Assembly (NCBI RefSeq): GCF_947488025.1
Contig: NZ_CANKYS010000003.1
Span: 399,805-463,804 of the forward strand
Source of the DNA: an uncultured Nocardioides sp.
GTDB taxonomy: Bacteria > Actinomycetota > Actinomycetes > Propionibacteriales > Nocardioidaceae
Reading direction: 5' to 3'
DNA: 64,000 nucleotides
Numbering within the stretch: position 1 is the stretch's first letter; each line of letters starts with the position of its first letter. A model generated the notes under the pieces. It did not search any database and was not told the origin of the DNA. It saw only the letters and a list, made by a program, of their open reading frames with translations. The position numbers and the translations under genes were made by a program. Below are positions 31,655 through 40,479 of this stretch, piece by piece.

Positions 31655-34518
31655 ACGTCGGTGCACCTCTGGGCGAGGTCGACGGTCTCGTCGAGCGACA
31701 GCCGTCGGCCCCGGGCGAGCACGTCGTCGTACGTCTCGCCGAGGTGCTCGCGGGCGGCGGCCCGCGTCTGGGACAGGACCTGCTCGTCCGGCTGGTAGTA
31801 GCCGTAGACGTTGCTGCCGACGGTCTCGCGGAGCTCGTCGGCCGCGCCGAGGAGGAGAGCCACGTGCCGCCAGTCGTCACTCTGGGACTCGACGACGGCG
31901 AGGCTCTCGAGGAAGTAGGCCAGGTTCGCCATGTCGCCGGTGTCGAGGCTGAGCGAGATGCCCTCCCGCAGCTGCAGGCGTGCGGACGCGAGGTCGCCCG
32001 TGGTGAGGGCGACCTGCACCGAGGTGAAGAGGGTGATGTAGATGGCGAGCGGGTCCTCACGCACCCGGGCCGCGGTCAGCGCGTCGTGGAGCAGCGGGGT
32101 CGCCTTGCCGGGATCTCCCTGCAGGAGCCGGACGGTGCCGAGCCACACGTGCGCCAGGGTCCAGAGCCACCCGCCACGGAGCCCGCACGACTCGGTCAGC
32201 GCGATCGTCGCGTCGAGGTGGGTGTCGGCGGCGGCGAGGTCGCCGCTGGCCAGCGCGACCAGTCCCTCACCCGCGACGTTGTGGGCCTGCCCCTCGATGT
32301 CGCCGATGCTCCGCCCCAGGGCCGCGCCCTCGCCCCAGCACGTGGCCGCCTGCAGGTCGCCCTGGGCGAAGGCCATCGCGCCGAGCACGGCGGTGACACG
32401 GGTCCGGGTCGGCCCGGTGAGGTCGTGCGCCAGGGTCGCCTGGGTCAGCCGGCGTCCCTCGTGCAGGTGGCCGCGCAGCCACCAGTACAGCCACATCGCC
32501 CAGCAGGCCCGACCGGCCAGCTCACCGCGCTCGGAAGCGAGTGCCCACTCGATCGCGCTCGTCAGGTTGGCGTGCTCGCGCTCGGTCACTGCGAGCGACG
32601 CGCGCGTGGCGTGACCGCGGAACCCGGCCGCGGTCCGCTCGATCAGGTCGAGGAAGTAGTGCAGGTGGGCGTCACGGGCATCGGTGGCCTCCACGCCCTC
32701 GAGCCGGCTGTCCGCGAACTGCGCGATCGGCTCGAGCATCCGGAAGCGCACCGCCTCGGGGTGGTCGAGGTCGCGCAGCACCAGCGAGTGGGACGTCAGC
32801 GACTCCAGCGCCGCCAGCGAGTCCGCGTCGTCCCGCGGGCGGAGCGCCTCGACCGCCTCGAGCGTGAAGCCGTCGGCGAAGACGGCGAGCTGACGGAACA
32901 GGCGCTGCTCGTCAGGGTTGAGGAGCTGGTAGCTCCAGTCGATCGCCGACCGCATGGTGCGTTGCCGCGCGGGGAGGTCGCGCGCTCCTGCCGTGGCCAT
33001 CACGCGGTCGAGGCGCTCCAGCATGGCCGCGGGCGGCAGGAGCGGTGTCCGGGCGGCTGCGAGCTCGAGTGCCAGTGGGATGCCGGCCAGCCGCCGGCAG
33101 ATGCTCGACACCGCGCCCACGTTTCCCTCGTCGAGCTCGAAGCCGGCCCGGGCGGAGCGGGCCCGTGCGACGAACAGCTCGATCGCGGTGGACGCGGCAG
33201 CGGCGTCCGGGTGGCCGACGCCCGGCCCGGGGAGGGACAGGGGTGCGAGCTGGTACTGCAGCTCGCCGCGGACCCGCAACGTGGTGCGGCTGGTGACCAG
33301 GATGCTGAGGAGCGGGCAGGTGGCCACCAGCCGCGCGAGCACGGGCGCGGCGTCGAGGACGTGCTCGAAGTTGTCCACCACGAGCAGGGTGCGGGCGCCC
33401 CGGACGTGCTGGGCGACCACGTCGAACGCGTCCTGCCCCTCGACCCCGCTGAGCCCGAGGCCGCGACCGATCGTCGGCAGCACCACGTGCTCGTCAGTCA
33501 CCGCGATGAGGGAGGTGATGCAGACGCCACCGGGGAACGCGTCGCGCGACGCCTCGGCCACGGCGTACGCGAGTCGGGTCTTCCCGACCCCTCCCACCCC
33601 GGTGACGGTGACGAGTCGCTGGGGGGAGGCGGTGAGCAGGTCGACCAGGTAGTCGACGTCGCGACCACGGCCCACCAGGTCGTCGGCAGGGACGACGACG
33701 TCGGAGTGCCAGCTGAGGCCCACCACGGGCCGAGACGCCGGCACGTCCTCGGTCGGCGACGCCTCCTGCGCGGCGGGAAGCAGGTCGTCGTCGTGGGCGA
33801 GGATGCGCTGGTGGAGCTCCTGCAGCTGCGGCCCCGGGTCGATCCCCAGCTCCTCGGCCAGCAGGTGCCGCAGGTCCGCGTACACCTCGAACGCCTCCGC
33901 CTGCCTGCCGGCGCGGTAGAGCGCGAGCATCTGGTGGCGCCGGAACGCCTCTCGGAGCGGGTGCTCCGACACCAGGGACGTGAGGTGGTCGAGGGCCTCC
34001 CGGACCCGGCCCTGCGCGAGCTCGACCTCGACCAGGAGCTCGAAGGCGCTCACCCGGATGCCCTCGAGACGGGCGGCCTCGACCTCGGCGAACGGGAGCC
34101 GTACGTCGGCGTAGGCCGTGTCGCGCCACGCTGCCAGCGCCGCGTCGAGCTCTCGCCTCGTGGCGGCCAGGTCACCCCGTGCGTGGTGCTCACGCGCCCG
34201 GGCGAACCCCTCGACGAAGACGACCGCATCGACGGTGCCGTCCGCGGCCTCCAGCCGGTATCCCGGCGACACGGTGCTGATCGAGACGCCGGGCAGTCCG
34301 GCCAGGCGCGAGCGCAGTCGGGACATGACCGCGTGGAGGTTCGAGGCGCTGGCACCTCGCCCGGCACCGCCCCACACCCGCTCCAGCAGGGCGTCGACGG
34401 ACACCACCCTGCCGACATCGACGACGAGCGCGGCGAGCACCTCACGGTGGCGGGCCGAGCCGACCGTGATCGGCTCGTCTCCATGACGCACCTGCAGCGG
34501 ACCGAGCACCTCGATCAC
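31645..34518 (-). CDS. AfsR/SARP-type transcriptional regulator with ATPase and TPR domains
   Basis: A 957-residue multidomain regulator. A winged-helix DNA-binding domain (about residues 1-90) is followed by a bacterial transcriptional activation (BTAD) domain (about 95-245) and a STAND/NB-ARC ATPase with P-loop VTGVGGVGKTRLA near residue 315. Helical tetratricopeptide-like repeats extend from about 600 to the end. Such proteins switch on secondary metabolism or secretion genes when ATPase signalling is triggered. The GTG at 34518 is preceded by AGGGGGG. No biosynthetic gene cluster adjoins, so the target is unknown; the secreted protein gene at 34735 is one candidate. Confidence 0.9.
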   Translation of the reverse strand: MIEVLGPLQVRHGDEPITVGSARHREVLAALVVDVGRVVSVDALLERVWGGAGRGASASNLHAVMSRLRSRLAGLPGVSISTVSPGYRLEAADGTVDAVVFVEGFARAREHHARGDLAATRRELDAALAAWRDTAYADVRLPFAEVEAARLEGIRVSAFELLVEVELAQGRVREALDHLTSLVSEHPLREAFRRHQMLALYRAGRQAEAFEVYADLRHLLAEELGIDPGPQLQELHQRILAHDDDLLPAAQEASPTEDVPASRPVVGLSWHSDVVVPADDLVGRGRDVDYLVDLLTASPQRLVTVTGVGGVGKTRLAYAVAEASRDAFPGGVCITSLIAVTDEHVVLPTIGRGLGLSGVEGQDAFDVVAQHVRGARTLLVVDNFEHVLDAAPVLARLVATCPLLSILVTSRTTLRVRGELQYQLAPLSLPGPGVGHPDAAAASTAIELFVARARSARAGFELDEGNVGAVSSICRRLAGIPLALELAAARTPLLPPAAMLERLDRVMATAGARDLPARQRTMRSAIDWSYQLLNPDEQRLFRQLAVFADGFTLEAVEALRPRDDADSLAALESLTSHSLVLRDLDHPEAVRFRMLEPIAQFADSRLEGVEATDARDAHLHYFLDLIERTAAGFRGHATRASLAVTEREHANLTSAIEWALASERGELAGRACWAMWLYWWLRGHLHEGRRLTQATLAHDLTGPTRTRVTAVLGAMAFAQGDLQAATCWGEGAALGRSIGDIEGQAHNVAGEGLVALASGDLAAADTHLDATIALTESCGLRGGWLWTLAHVWLGTVRLLQGDPGKATPLLHDALTAARVREDPLAIYITLFTSVQVALTTGDLASARLQLREGISLSLDTGDMANLAYFLESLAVVESQSDDWRHVALLLGAADELRETVGSNVYGYYQPDEQVLSQTRAAAREHLGETYDDVLARGRRLSLDETVDLAQRCTDVVA

Positions 34519-34638
34519 GCCCTGCCCCCCTTGCACCCGTCCGAGCCTGACGAATAGTAGACCGCCCCAGGCGATCGACCCGGGGGATTTCCGCTGCGCG
34601 CTCGGGTGGCGGCGGTCAAGGCGAGGGACGACAGCACG

Positions 34639-34674
34639 CCGCCGCGCAACGGGGTGGGGCCCGTTGCGCGGCGG
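34639..34674. terminator. 15-bp-stem hairpin after the secreted-protein gene
   Basis: CCGCCGCGCAACGGG (34639-34653) pairs perfectly with CCCGTTGCGCGGCGG (34660-34674) around a 6-nt loop. It lies in the 216-bp gap between the secreted-protein stop (34735) and the AfsR-like start (34518), both read on the minus strand. It therefore probably ends the secreted-protein transcript. There is no T-tract. Confidence 0.7.
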
Positions 34675-34734
34675 TGTGGGGTGAGCCCACGGCCCACGCG
34701 AGGGGGTCGCGTGCAGGCTGCGGACTCCGGCAGG

Positions 34735-35790
34735 TCAGCGCAGGGTGATGGTGCGCTGACGTGAGGCGGAGGCCGCCACGTCGGGCGAGCCGAGGTAGGC
34801 GGCGACCAGCTTGTGCTTGCCGCGGCGGAGCTTCGGCAGCCTGACGGTGACCTTGCCGCGCCGGGACGGGCTCAGCGTCGCCTGGGCGACGACCTTGCCC
34901 TTGTCACGCACCACCACCGTGCCGGTGGCCGCAACGGCCGCCTTCACGGTCACGGCCACCTTGCCCCGACGGCCCGGCACCACCTTCCAGGTGGCCGACG
35001 TCGTCGAGGCCACCTTGCCTGCGCCCGGGCCCGGGTCGGGGGCCGGCGTGGTCGGCGTGGTCGGGGTCGGCGTGGTCGGGGTCGGCGTCGTCGGGATCGG
35101 CGTGGTCGGGGTCGGCGTGGTCTGGGCGTTGCTCGCGAACAGGCCCACGTAGGGAGTCACGTAGTACTTGTCTCCCCCGTGCCCGCCCACCGTGTAGGCG
35201 ATCTGCATGTGGTCCCCGGCCTGGCTGATCGGGCACGGCGCGTCGCCGTCGAGCCGGGACTGGCAGTTCGGCTGCTGGGTGGCCGGACCCTTGAGCTCGC
35301 GCGTGGCGCGGACCGGGAACCGGAACTCCACGATGTCGCCCTGGCGCAGCGTGAACGCCTCGGTGCCTGCCGGTGCCATGAGGTAGCCGCCGTTCGCGCC
35401 GTGGTCGAAGTCGAGACCGCCGGAGGCGAAGGAGGGCTGCTCCCCGGTGTGGTAGACGTCCCACTGCACGTCCTCGTCGACGTACTCGACACCGGTCGGT
35501 GCGAGCAGCTCCGGCAGGATCGCGACCTTGCCGCTGCACGGCAGGCCGACCAGGCCGGCGTAGCCGCGGATGTAGAACTTCTCACCGACCTTCGGCACCT
35601 GCCCGGACGGGGAGGACCAGCCGATGTTGGCGCTCACGCCGACGGACGTCGTGCTGGTGATGCAGTCGATGATCGTGTCCTGGTCTTGGAACCCGTCGTT
35701 CCAGGCGGCGGCGGTGGCGCCGGCCGGACCGGGGGCGATCAGTCCCGCGGCGACGGCTGTCGTCGCGATGGACATGGCGAGCTTCTTCAT
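34735..35790 (-). CDS. secreted protein with Pro/Thr linker and C-terminal Ig-like domain
   Basis: A 351-residue exported protein. The N-terminus (MKKLAMSIATTAVAAGLIAP) is a signal peptide cleaved near residue 28. A beta-rich domain of unknown family follows to about residue 220, containing four to five Cys that may form disulfides. A Pro-Thr repeat linker (about 222-250) comes next, then a basic Ig-like beta domain with KVTVRLPKLRRGKHKLVAAY, similar to Big3-type repeats. I recognise no catalytic motif; a surface-binding or structural role is plausible. The ATG at 35790 is the only start with a signal peptide directly behind it. Confidence 0.75.
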   Translation of the reverse strand: MKKLAMSIATTAVAAGLIAPGPAGATAAAWNDGFQDQDTIIDCITSTTSVGVSANIGWSSPSGQVPKVGEKFYIRGYAGLVGLPCSGKVAILPELLAPTGVEYVDEDVQWDVYHTGEQPSFASGGLDFDHGANGGYLMAPAGTEAFTLRQGDIVEFRFPVRATRELKGPATQQPNCQSRLDGDAPCPISQAGDHMQIAYTVGGHGGDKYYVTPYVGLFASNAQTTPTPTTPIPTTPTPTTPTPTTPTTPAPDPGPGAGKVASTTSATWKVVPGRRGKVAVTVKAAVAATGTVVVRDKGKVVAQATLSPSRRGKVTVRLPKLRRGKHKLVAAYLGSPDVAASASRQRTITLR

Positions 35791-35899
35791 GGTCGTGCCT
35801 TTCGTGGGTCGAGCTGGTGTGTGGGTGTGCGAGTGCGGTGGTGCGAGTGCGGTGGTGCGTGGGGTGGTGGTCACGGCGGGGCCCGGGGCTCGTGGGCGC

Positions 35900-36427
35900 T
35901 CAGCGGTCACGGAGGACGACGCGGGTGCCGCCGGCGAACCGGTCGTGCCAGCCGCGTCGCTCGGGGTCGCCGGCGATGCCGACGAGGATGGCGATCGCGG
36001 CGACCAGGGTCGCGAGGCTGCCCGCCAGTCCACCGACGACCGGCACCGCCGACACGACGCCGAGACCGGTCCAGGCGTTGCGTCGCAGCGCGGCGCCGAT
36101 CGCGGGGGGCGCGCCGGTGGTGTCGACGACCCGTACGCCGAGCAGGCGCTTGCCGATCGTCTGTCCGTCGCGTGCCTCCAGGACGGCGAAGTAGCCGATC
36201 GTCACCGCGGCCGAGACCACCGCGGAGAAGGCTCCCGCCAGCAGGCCGGCCGGACCGCCCAGCACCGATGCCCCCAGACCGAGCGGGGCGAGCAGGACGG
36301 TGGTGCCGACAGCGAGGCCGACGTGGTCGACGAGTCGGGCAGCGAGGCGCTGCCAGACCTCCGCGGTCCGCGGGTCGGGCGTGGTCGGACGGGACGACGC
36401 GAGGTCGGATCCGCTGGTCGTGGACAT
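35900..36427 (-). CDS. RDD family membrane protein
   Basis: A 175-residue membrane protein. The RDD pattern shows as AARLVDHVGLAVG (Arg and Asp near the first helix), two or three hydrophobic segments to about residue 80, QTIGKRLLGVRVVD, and a C-terminal membrane segment followed by WHDRFAGG with the second Asp. RDD proteins are small membrane proteins, some implicated in Na+/H+ exchange. I chose the ATG at 36427, preceded by GAGAAAG. The 109-bp gap to the secreted-protein start holds short direct repeats of GCGAGTGCGGTGGT (35838-35870). Confidence 0.8.
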   Translation of the reverse strand: MSTTSGSDLASSRPTTPDPRTAEVWQRLAARLVDHVGLAVGTTVLLAPLGLGASVLGGPAGLLAGAFSAVVSAAVTIGYFAVLEARDGQTIGKRLLGVRVVDTTGAPPAIGAALRRNAWTGLGVVSAVPVVGGLAGSLATLVAAIAILVGIAGDPERRGWHDRFAGGTRVVLRDR

Positions 36428-36570
36428 GGTGTTCGCTTTCTCGAGGTCGGTGACGACCTCGAGACAACCGGTGCGGGCTTGCGCGCTCCTTGCGTCGTCC
36501 TTGTACGCCGCTGGCGGCTCGGATGCCGCGACGCAAGCGAGCCGCAAGGTGGTGCACGCACCATGGAGCC

Positions 36571-37476
36571 ATGACAGCGCCCAGCGGACTGCCCGACGGT
36601 CTCACCACCCGCCCACTCACCCTCGCCGACGCCGAGTCGGTGCACGCCGTGATCGCAGCCGAGGAGGAGGTGGACCTCGGCGAGGCGGAGATGACCCTGG
36701 CGGACGTGGTCGCCGACTGGCAGCGGCCCAGCTACGACGTCAGCGCACGGACGATCGGGGTCTTCGACGGCGACCGTCTGGTCGCGTACGCCGACCACAG
36801 CGACGTGGACGTGGCCTACGCCGCGGTGCTCCCGTCGTACCAGGGTCGCGGCATCGGCACAGCCATCGCGCAGTGGTTGCAGGCGACCGCTCGCGCGGCC
36901 GGGTCCATCAGGATCGGCACCCAGGTCCCGCAGGACAGCGCGGCCGACCGGCTCATGCGCGACCTCGGCTACGAGGCTCGCTGGACCGCCTGGGACCTCG
37001 AGCTGCCGCCGAGCAGCGAGATCGCGGCCCGGCCGCTGCCGCCCGGCTTCGTGCTGCGCGACGCGGAGGAGGCCGACCGGAGCTCGGCGTGGACCCTCAT
37101 CGAGGACTGCTTCCTCGAGTGGTCCGACCGCGACCGGATGAGCCTGGACGACTTCGGCGCACGGGTGTGGGGCCGACCCGGCTTCGAGCCCTGGAACCTG
37201 CGGCTCCTCGTCTCGCCCGACGGCGAGGTCGTCGGGGCCACCCACGTGTTCCTGGCCGGTGGCAGCGCCTACGTGGCTCGCATCGCGGTGCGACCCGACC
37301 ACCGCGGCCGTGGGCTCGCGCCATCGATGCTGGTGGACGCCTTCGCCCGTGCGCGCGAGCACGGGGCCGACCGGTGCTACCTGTCGACCGACACCCGCGC
37401 CGGAGCGCGTGGTCTCTACGAGAAGGTCGGCATGGTGGTCGCATCGACCTGGGTCAACCGGGCCATCGCCCTCTGA
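36571..37476 (+). CDS. GNAT protein with two tandem acetyltransferase domains
   Basis: A 301-residue protein with two GNAT folds. The first (about residues 5-150) has the acetyl-CoA loop YQGRGIGTAIAQWL. The second (about 160-301) has RPDHRGRGLAPSMLVDAF and ends with STDTRAGARGLYEKVGM. Both loops keep the Q/RxxGxG pattern, so two sites may be active. Double-GNAT proteins of this size are common in Actinobacteria, where mycothiol synthase MshD is the known example; this one is too divergent to call MshD. It ends near the tRNA-Ala gene with a shared terminator. Confidence 0.8.
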   Translation: MTAPSGLPDGLTTRPLTLADAESVHAVIAAEEEVDLGEAEMTLADVVADWQRPSYDVSARTIGVFDGDRLVAYADHSDVDVAYAAVLPSYQGRGIGTAIAQWLQATARAAGSIRIGTQVPQDSAADRLMRDLGYEARWTAWDLELPPSSEIAARPLPPGFVLRDAEEADRSSAWTLIEDCFLEWSDRDRMSLDDFGARVWGRPGFEPWNLRLLVSPDGEVVGATHVFLAGGSAYVARIAVRPDHRGRGLAPSMLVDAFARAREHGADRCYLSTDTRAGARGLYEKVGMVVASTWVNRAIAL

Positions 37477-37514
37477 CGGCGGTGCGGCTCCCGGCTGGGA
37501 CCCCGGACGCGCAG

Positions 37515-37546
37515 AACCGCCCGTCACCTTGCGGTGACGGGCGGTT
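37515..37546. terminator. 14-bp-stem hairpin between a GNAT gene and tRNA-Ala
   Basis: AACCGCCCGTCACC (37515-37528) pairs perfectly with GGTGACGGGCGGTT (37533-37546) around TTGC. The ends are TT on one side and AA on the other, so transcripts from either direction meet a short A/T end. It lies just after the GNAT stop (plus strand) and just after the tRNA 3' end (minus strand), the position expected for a bidirectional terminator. Confidence 0.8.
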
Positions 37547-37550
37547 CACG

Positions 37551-37626
<76 letters not shown>

Positions 37627-37689
37627 ATGCGCCCGGAGGCGCGACGCCAAGATACACGAGCGGTTCGGCGCCCACCCAATCGCCCTGGT

Positions 37690-37847
37690 GGACTTCCACG
37701 CGTGCGGGTCGAAGTCCATCCCGACCCCGGCGTACGACCCCGCGCGCGGCCTGAACCTCCACGCGTACGCGTGGAAATGCATCAGCACCTGAGCGTACGA
37801 GACCGTTTCGGGGCCTGAACTTCCACGCGTGCGGGTGGAAGTTCATC
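37690..37847. repeat. three-copy palindromic repeat array, 63-64 bp period
   Basis: Copies at 37690-37720, 37753-37783 and 37817-37847 are 31 bp each and centred on the inner sequence CCACGCGTGCGGGT or a variant. In copy 3, GAACTTCCAC pairs with GTGGAAGTTC. In copy 1 the same stem reads GGACTTC/GAAGTCC, a paired change that keeps complementarity. In copy 2 TCCACGCGTACGCGTGGA is fully self-complementary. The 32- and 33-bp spacers also share CGTACGA, so whole units were duplicated. No cas gene is present. Confidence 0.75.
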
Positions 37848-37878
37848 TCCAGGCGCGCGTGGAGCAACCCGGCGGACG

Positions 37879-38823
37879 TCAGGCGCCGCTGGCGCGGCGG
37901 GTCTCGCCGGCCTCGCGGGCGGCCTTCGCGTCCTTCGCGGACTGCTCGGCCGAGCGGGCGAGGGCGGAGTCGCCGTCGTGGTGGCCGCTCGACCAGACGC
38001 CGGTGGAGTCGAGGTCGATCGTGGAGACCGTACGCCGCTGGGCGGCCGGCTTGCTGACGTAGGTCGGCAGCGTGGTGGGCACCATGTCCCAGCCGTCGAC
38101 GACCGGGACCTCGCCGGTGAGCACCGCCGGGGTGTCGGCGGCGGGCGGGGCCTGCGCGGGTGCGGACGGCTCGGACGCGGACGGCGCGGCGGGGACGCGG
38201 GGCTGCGGCGGGGTCACGGTGATCTCGCCGGTCAGCTCGGACTCGTCGGGCTCCTCCTCGACGACCGGCGGCAGGCCGATCTCGATGGCGGAGCGGGACG
38301 CACGCTGGCGACGCTCGGCGCGCACCGACACGCGGCAGGCCACCAGCCATGCGACGAGGACGGCGACCGGTGCCGCGACCCACGGCCAGGCGACGACGCG
38401 GGCGACGGCGAGGCCGACGACGACGGCGTTGGCCAGCAGGACCAGGGCGAGGACGTTGCGGCGGCGCTTCGCGGCCCGGCGGGCGGAGGCACGCTCGGCG
38501 GCCGGCGACAGCGGACGTGACACCGGGCTCGACACGGTGACCTCGCGGGTCACCTCCGTCGTGACCGACGCGGCCACGACCTCCGGCTCGGTGTGCGCCT
38601 TGGTCTCGACCGGCGGGCGGAGCGCGGCCCGGATCGGCGAGACGACCAGGCGGGCGTTGCGGCGGTCGACGGGCTCGCGCCGGGCGAGGACGCGCATCGT
38701 GTGGGAGAACTTCTCCACGGATCGGCTGCGGACGACCTCGTCGTGGTGCTTGAGGGCCTTGGGGATCAGGTAGACGGCCCACGCCACGGCAAGGGCGACG
38801 AAGATGAGAGCGCTCAGGTCCAC
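37879..38823 (-). CDS. sepX: divisome protein SepX/GlpR
   Basis: A 314-residue membrane protein. One N-terminal transmembrane helix (about residues 2-19, LSALIFVALAVAWAVYLIP) leads into a short conserved cytoplasmic stretch (HHDEVVRSRSVEKFSHTMRVL). A second hydrophobic pair lies near 122-165 and the tail is Pro/Ala-rich and disordered. This matches SepX of Streptomyces and GlpR of Corynebacterium, membrane receptors that bring the gephyrin-like protein Glp to the division site. A Glp/MoeA-like gene lies close by on the same strand (40479-41708), which strengthens the call. Confidence 0.82.
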   Translation of the reverse strand: MDLSALIFVALAVAWAVYLIPKALKHHDEVVRSRSVEKFSHTMRVLARREPVDRRNARLVVSPIRAALRPPVETKAHTEPEVVAASVTTEVTREVTVSSPVSRPLSPAAERASARRAAKRRRNVLALVLLANAVVVGLAVARVVAWPWVAAPVAVLVAWLVACRVSVRAERRQRASRSAIEIGLPPVVEEEPDESELTGEITVTPPQPRVPAAPSASEPSAPAQAPPAADTPAVLTGEVPVVDGWDMVPTTLPTYVSKPAAQRRTVSTIDLDSTGVWSSGHHDGDSALARSAEQSAKDAKAAREAGETRRASGA

Positions 38824-38883
38824 GCTCGAAGCGTAGGAGCGGGGAGCGCGGGCGAGGCGGATGTCAAGAGGTGTGTCGCAGAA

Positions 38884-39504
38884 CTACTGGTGTGACTGGT
38901 GTGTCTGGAGCCGGACGAGGACCCCTTCGGGTGCCTCCTCGGCCGTGACGGCGAAGATCCGGTGGTCGCGCCACGCACCGTCGATGTGCAGGAAGCGCGG
39001 CGCGTAGCCCACCTGCTCGAGGCCCAGCTTCTCCACGACGCGCAGCGAGTTGGTGTTCTCGGGACGTACGCAGATCTCGACCCGGTGCAGTCCGACGGGT
39101 CCGAGGCAGTGGTCGATCACCATCCCCACGGCCCGGGGCGCGACCCCGCGTCCGGCCACCTCGGCGGCGACCCAGTAGCCGATCGAGCCCCACTGCGCCG
39201 AGCCGCGGGCCACGTTGCTGACGGTGACCTGCCCGGCGAAGCGGCCCCCGACCTCGATGACGAAGGGCAGGCACTGGCCCAGCCTGGCCTGGTGGATCAG
39301 GGAGCGCGTGACGACCTTGTACGACGACGGGCGCGGCGCGGCGCCCGGCGGCACGGTGGCGTCCCACGGCCGCAGCCAGTCGTGGTTGCGGGCGCGCACG
39401 GCCTGCCACTCGTCGGCGTCCGAGCGGCGCAGTGCGCGGACGACGACGCCCTGCGACTCCAGGCGGGCGGGCCAGCCGGGGGCGCTCCCGGACAGGCCGC
39501 TCAG
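38884..39504 (-). CDS. RimJ/RimL-type GNAT acetyltransferase, probable CTG start
   Basis: A GNAT protein of the ribosomal-protein acetyltransferase type: RNHDWLRPWDATVP, the GSIGYWVAAEVAGRG acetyl-CoA loop and RPENTNSLRVVEKLGL. The first ATG or GTG in frame is a GTG at 39399. The codons before it still read as family sequence (LESQGVVVRALRRSDADEW), and back to the mogA stop there is no ATG, GTG or TTG. The CTG at 39504, overlapping the mogA stop TGA, with GGGAG upstream, is the best start, giving about 206 residues. It is translationally coupled to mogA. Confidence 0.8.
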   Translation of the reverse strand: MSGLSGSAPGWPARLESQGVVVRALRRSDADEWQAVRARNHDWLRPWDATVPPGAAPRPSSYKVVTRSLIHQARLGQCLPFVIEVGGRFAGQVTVSNVARGSAQWGSIGYWVAAEVAGRGVAPRAVGMVIDHCLGPVGLHRVEICVRPENTNSLRVVEKLGLEQVGYAPRFLHIDGAWRDHRIFAVTAEEAPEGVLVRLQTHQSHQ

Positions 39505-39977
39505 TGGTCGCTCCCGACGACCTGCTCCACGGCGTGGCGCACGACGGGCTCGAGGACGCCCAGGCCGTCCTTCACCCCGCCGCGCGAGCCGGGGAGGTTG
39601 ACCACGAGGCAGTCGCCGGCGACCCCGGCGAGGCCCCGCGAGAGCATCGCGGTCGGCACGCCCTTGGCGACCCCGGCGGCGCGGATCGCCTCGGCGATGC
39701 CGGGCACCTCGCGGTCGAGCAGCGGCGCGGTGGCCTCGGGCGTCCGGTCGGTCGGGGTCAGGCCGGTGCCGCCGGTGGTGAGCACCAGCCGGGCTCCGGC
39801 CGAGACGGCCGCGGCGATGGCGTCGCGCACCGGGTCGCCGTCGGGCACGACGACCGGGTCGCCGCAGTCGAAGCCCTGGTCGCGCAGCCAGGCCGCGATC
39901 AGCGGTCCGGTCTCGTCGGCGTAGGTCCCGGCCGCGGCGCGGTTGGACGCGACGACCACTGCCGCAGGGAGGCTCAT
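39501..39977 (-). CDS. mogA: MogA/MoaB-type molybdopterin adenylyltransferase
   Basis: A 158-residue MoCF_biosynth domain protein: PAAVVVASNRAAAGTYADET, the central LVLTTGGTGLTPTDRTPEA nucleotide and pterin loop, and VVNLPGSRGGVKDGL near the end. It activates molybdopterin by adenylylation before Mo insertion. The ATG at 39977 gives the family's usual N-terminus; an in-frame GTG at 39986 would add three residues. It follows moaC by 4-13 bp and overlaps the RimJ-like gene. Confidence 0.88.
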   Translation of the reverse strand: MSLPAAVVVASNRAAAGTYADETGPLIAAWLRDQGFDCGDPVVVPDGDPVRDAIAAAVSAGARLVLTTGGTGLTPTDRTPEATAPLLDREVPGIAEAIRAAGVAKGVPTAMLSRGLAGVAGDCLVVNLPGSRGGVKDGLGVLEPVVRHAVEQVVGSDH

Positions 39978-39990
39978 CGCTGCCACAGCG

Positions 39991-40479
39991 TCACCGAGTC
40001 CATGGGCCGGATCGGCCGCCGCTCTTGGCCTCGACCCGGATGTCGGTGATGGTCGCGGCCTTGTCGACCGCCTTCACCATGTCGACGACGGTGAGCGCGG
40101 CGACCGAGACGGCGGTGAGGGCCTCCATCTCGACGCCGGTGCGGTCGGTCGTGCGGACCGTCGCGGTGATGTCGACGGACGCGTCGGTGACCTCGAGGTC
40201 GACGGTGACGCCGGAGATCGACAGCGGGTGGCACAGCGGCACGAGCGCGGGGGTCTGCTTGGCGCCCATGATCCCGGCGATGCGGGCCACCGCCAGCGCG
40301 TCACCCTTCGGCACGCCCTCGCCACGCAGCAGCTCGACCACGGCCGGGCTGACGAGCACGCGGCCGGAGGCGGACGCCGTACGCGCGGTGACTGGCTTGT
40401 CGCCGACGTCGACCATGCGGGCAGCACCGGTCTCGTCGACATGGGTGAGCCGGTCGCCCCCCTCGTGCTGGGTGGCCAT
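39991..40479 (-). CDS. moaC: cyclic pyranopterin monophosphate synthase MoaC
   Basis: A 162-residue enzyme of early molybdopterin synthesis that turns the MoaA product into cyclic pyranopterin. The N-terminal [18 protein letters not shown] and the central [13 protein letters not shown] (with conserved His) are hallmarks, followed by [17 protein letters not shown] and a Lys-rich end. The ATG at 40479 overlaps the glp stop by one base (TGATG). No moaA is in the window, so the pathway's first step lies elsewhere. Confidence 0.95.
   Translation of the reverse strand: MATQHEGGDRLTHVDETGAARMVDVGDKPVTARTASASGRVLVSPAVVELLRGEGVPKGDALAVARIAGIMGAKQTPALVPLCHPLSISGVTVDLEVTDASVDITATVRTTDRTGVEMEALTAVSVAALTVVDMVKAVDKAATITDIRVEAKSGGRSGPWTR

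Noticed and set aside
31645..34518. A secondary-metabolite gene cluster with its SARP regulator
   Set aside because: No polyketide, peptide or other biosynthetic genes lie on either side.
30010..34557. 1500-residue open frame on the plus strand opposite the AfsR-like gene
   Set aside because: It is antisense to genes with clear domains, and is Arg/Gly/Pro-rich without recognisable motifs, typical of high-GC shadow frames.
37690..37847. CRISPR array
   Set aside because: Only three repeats that differ from one another, spacers related to each other, and no cas gene in the window. The unit duplicates as a whole 63-64 bp block.
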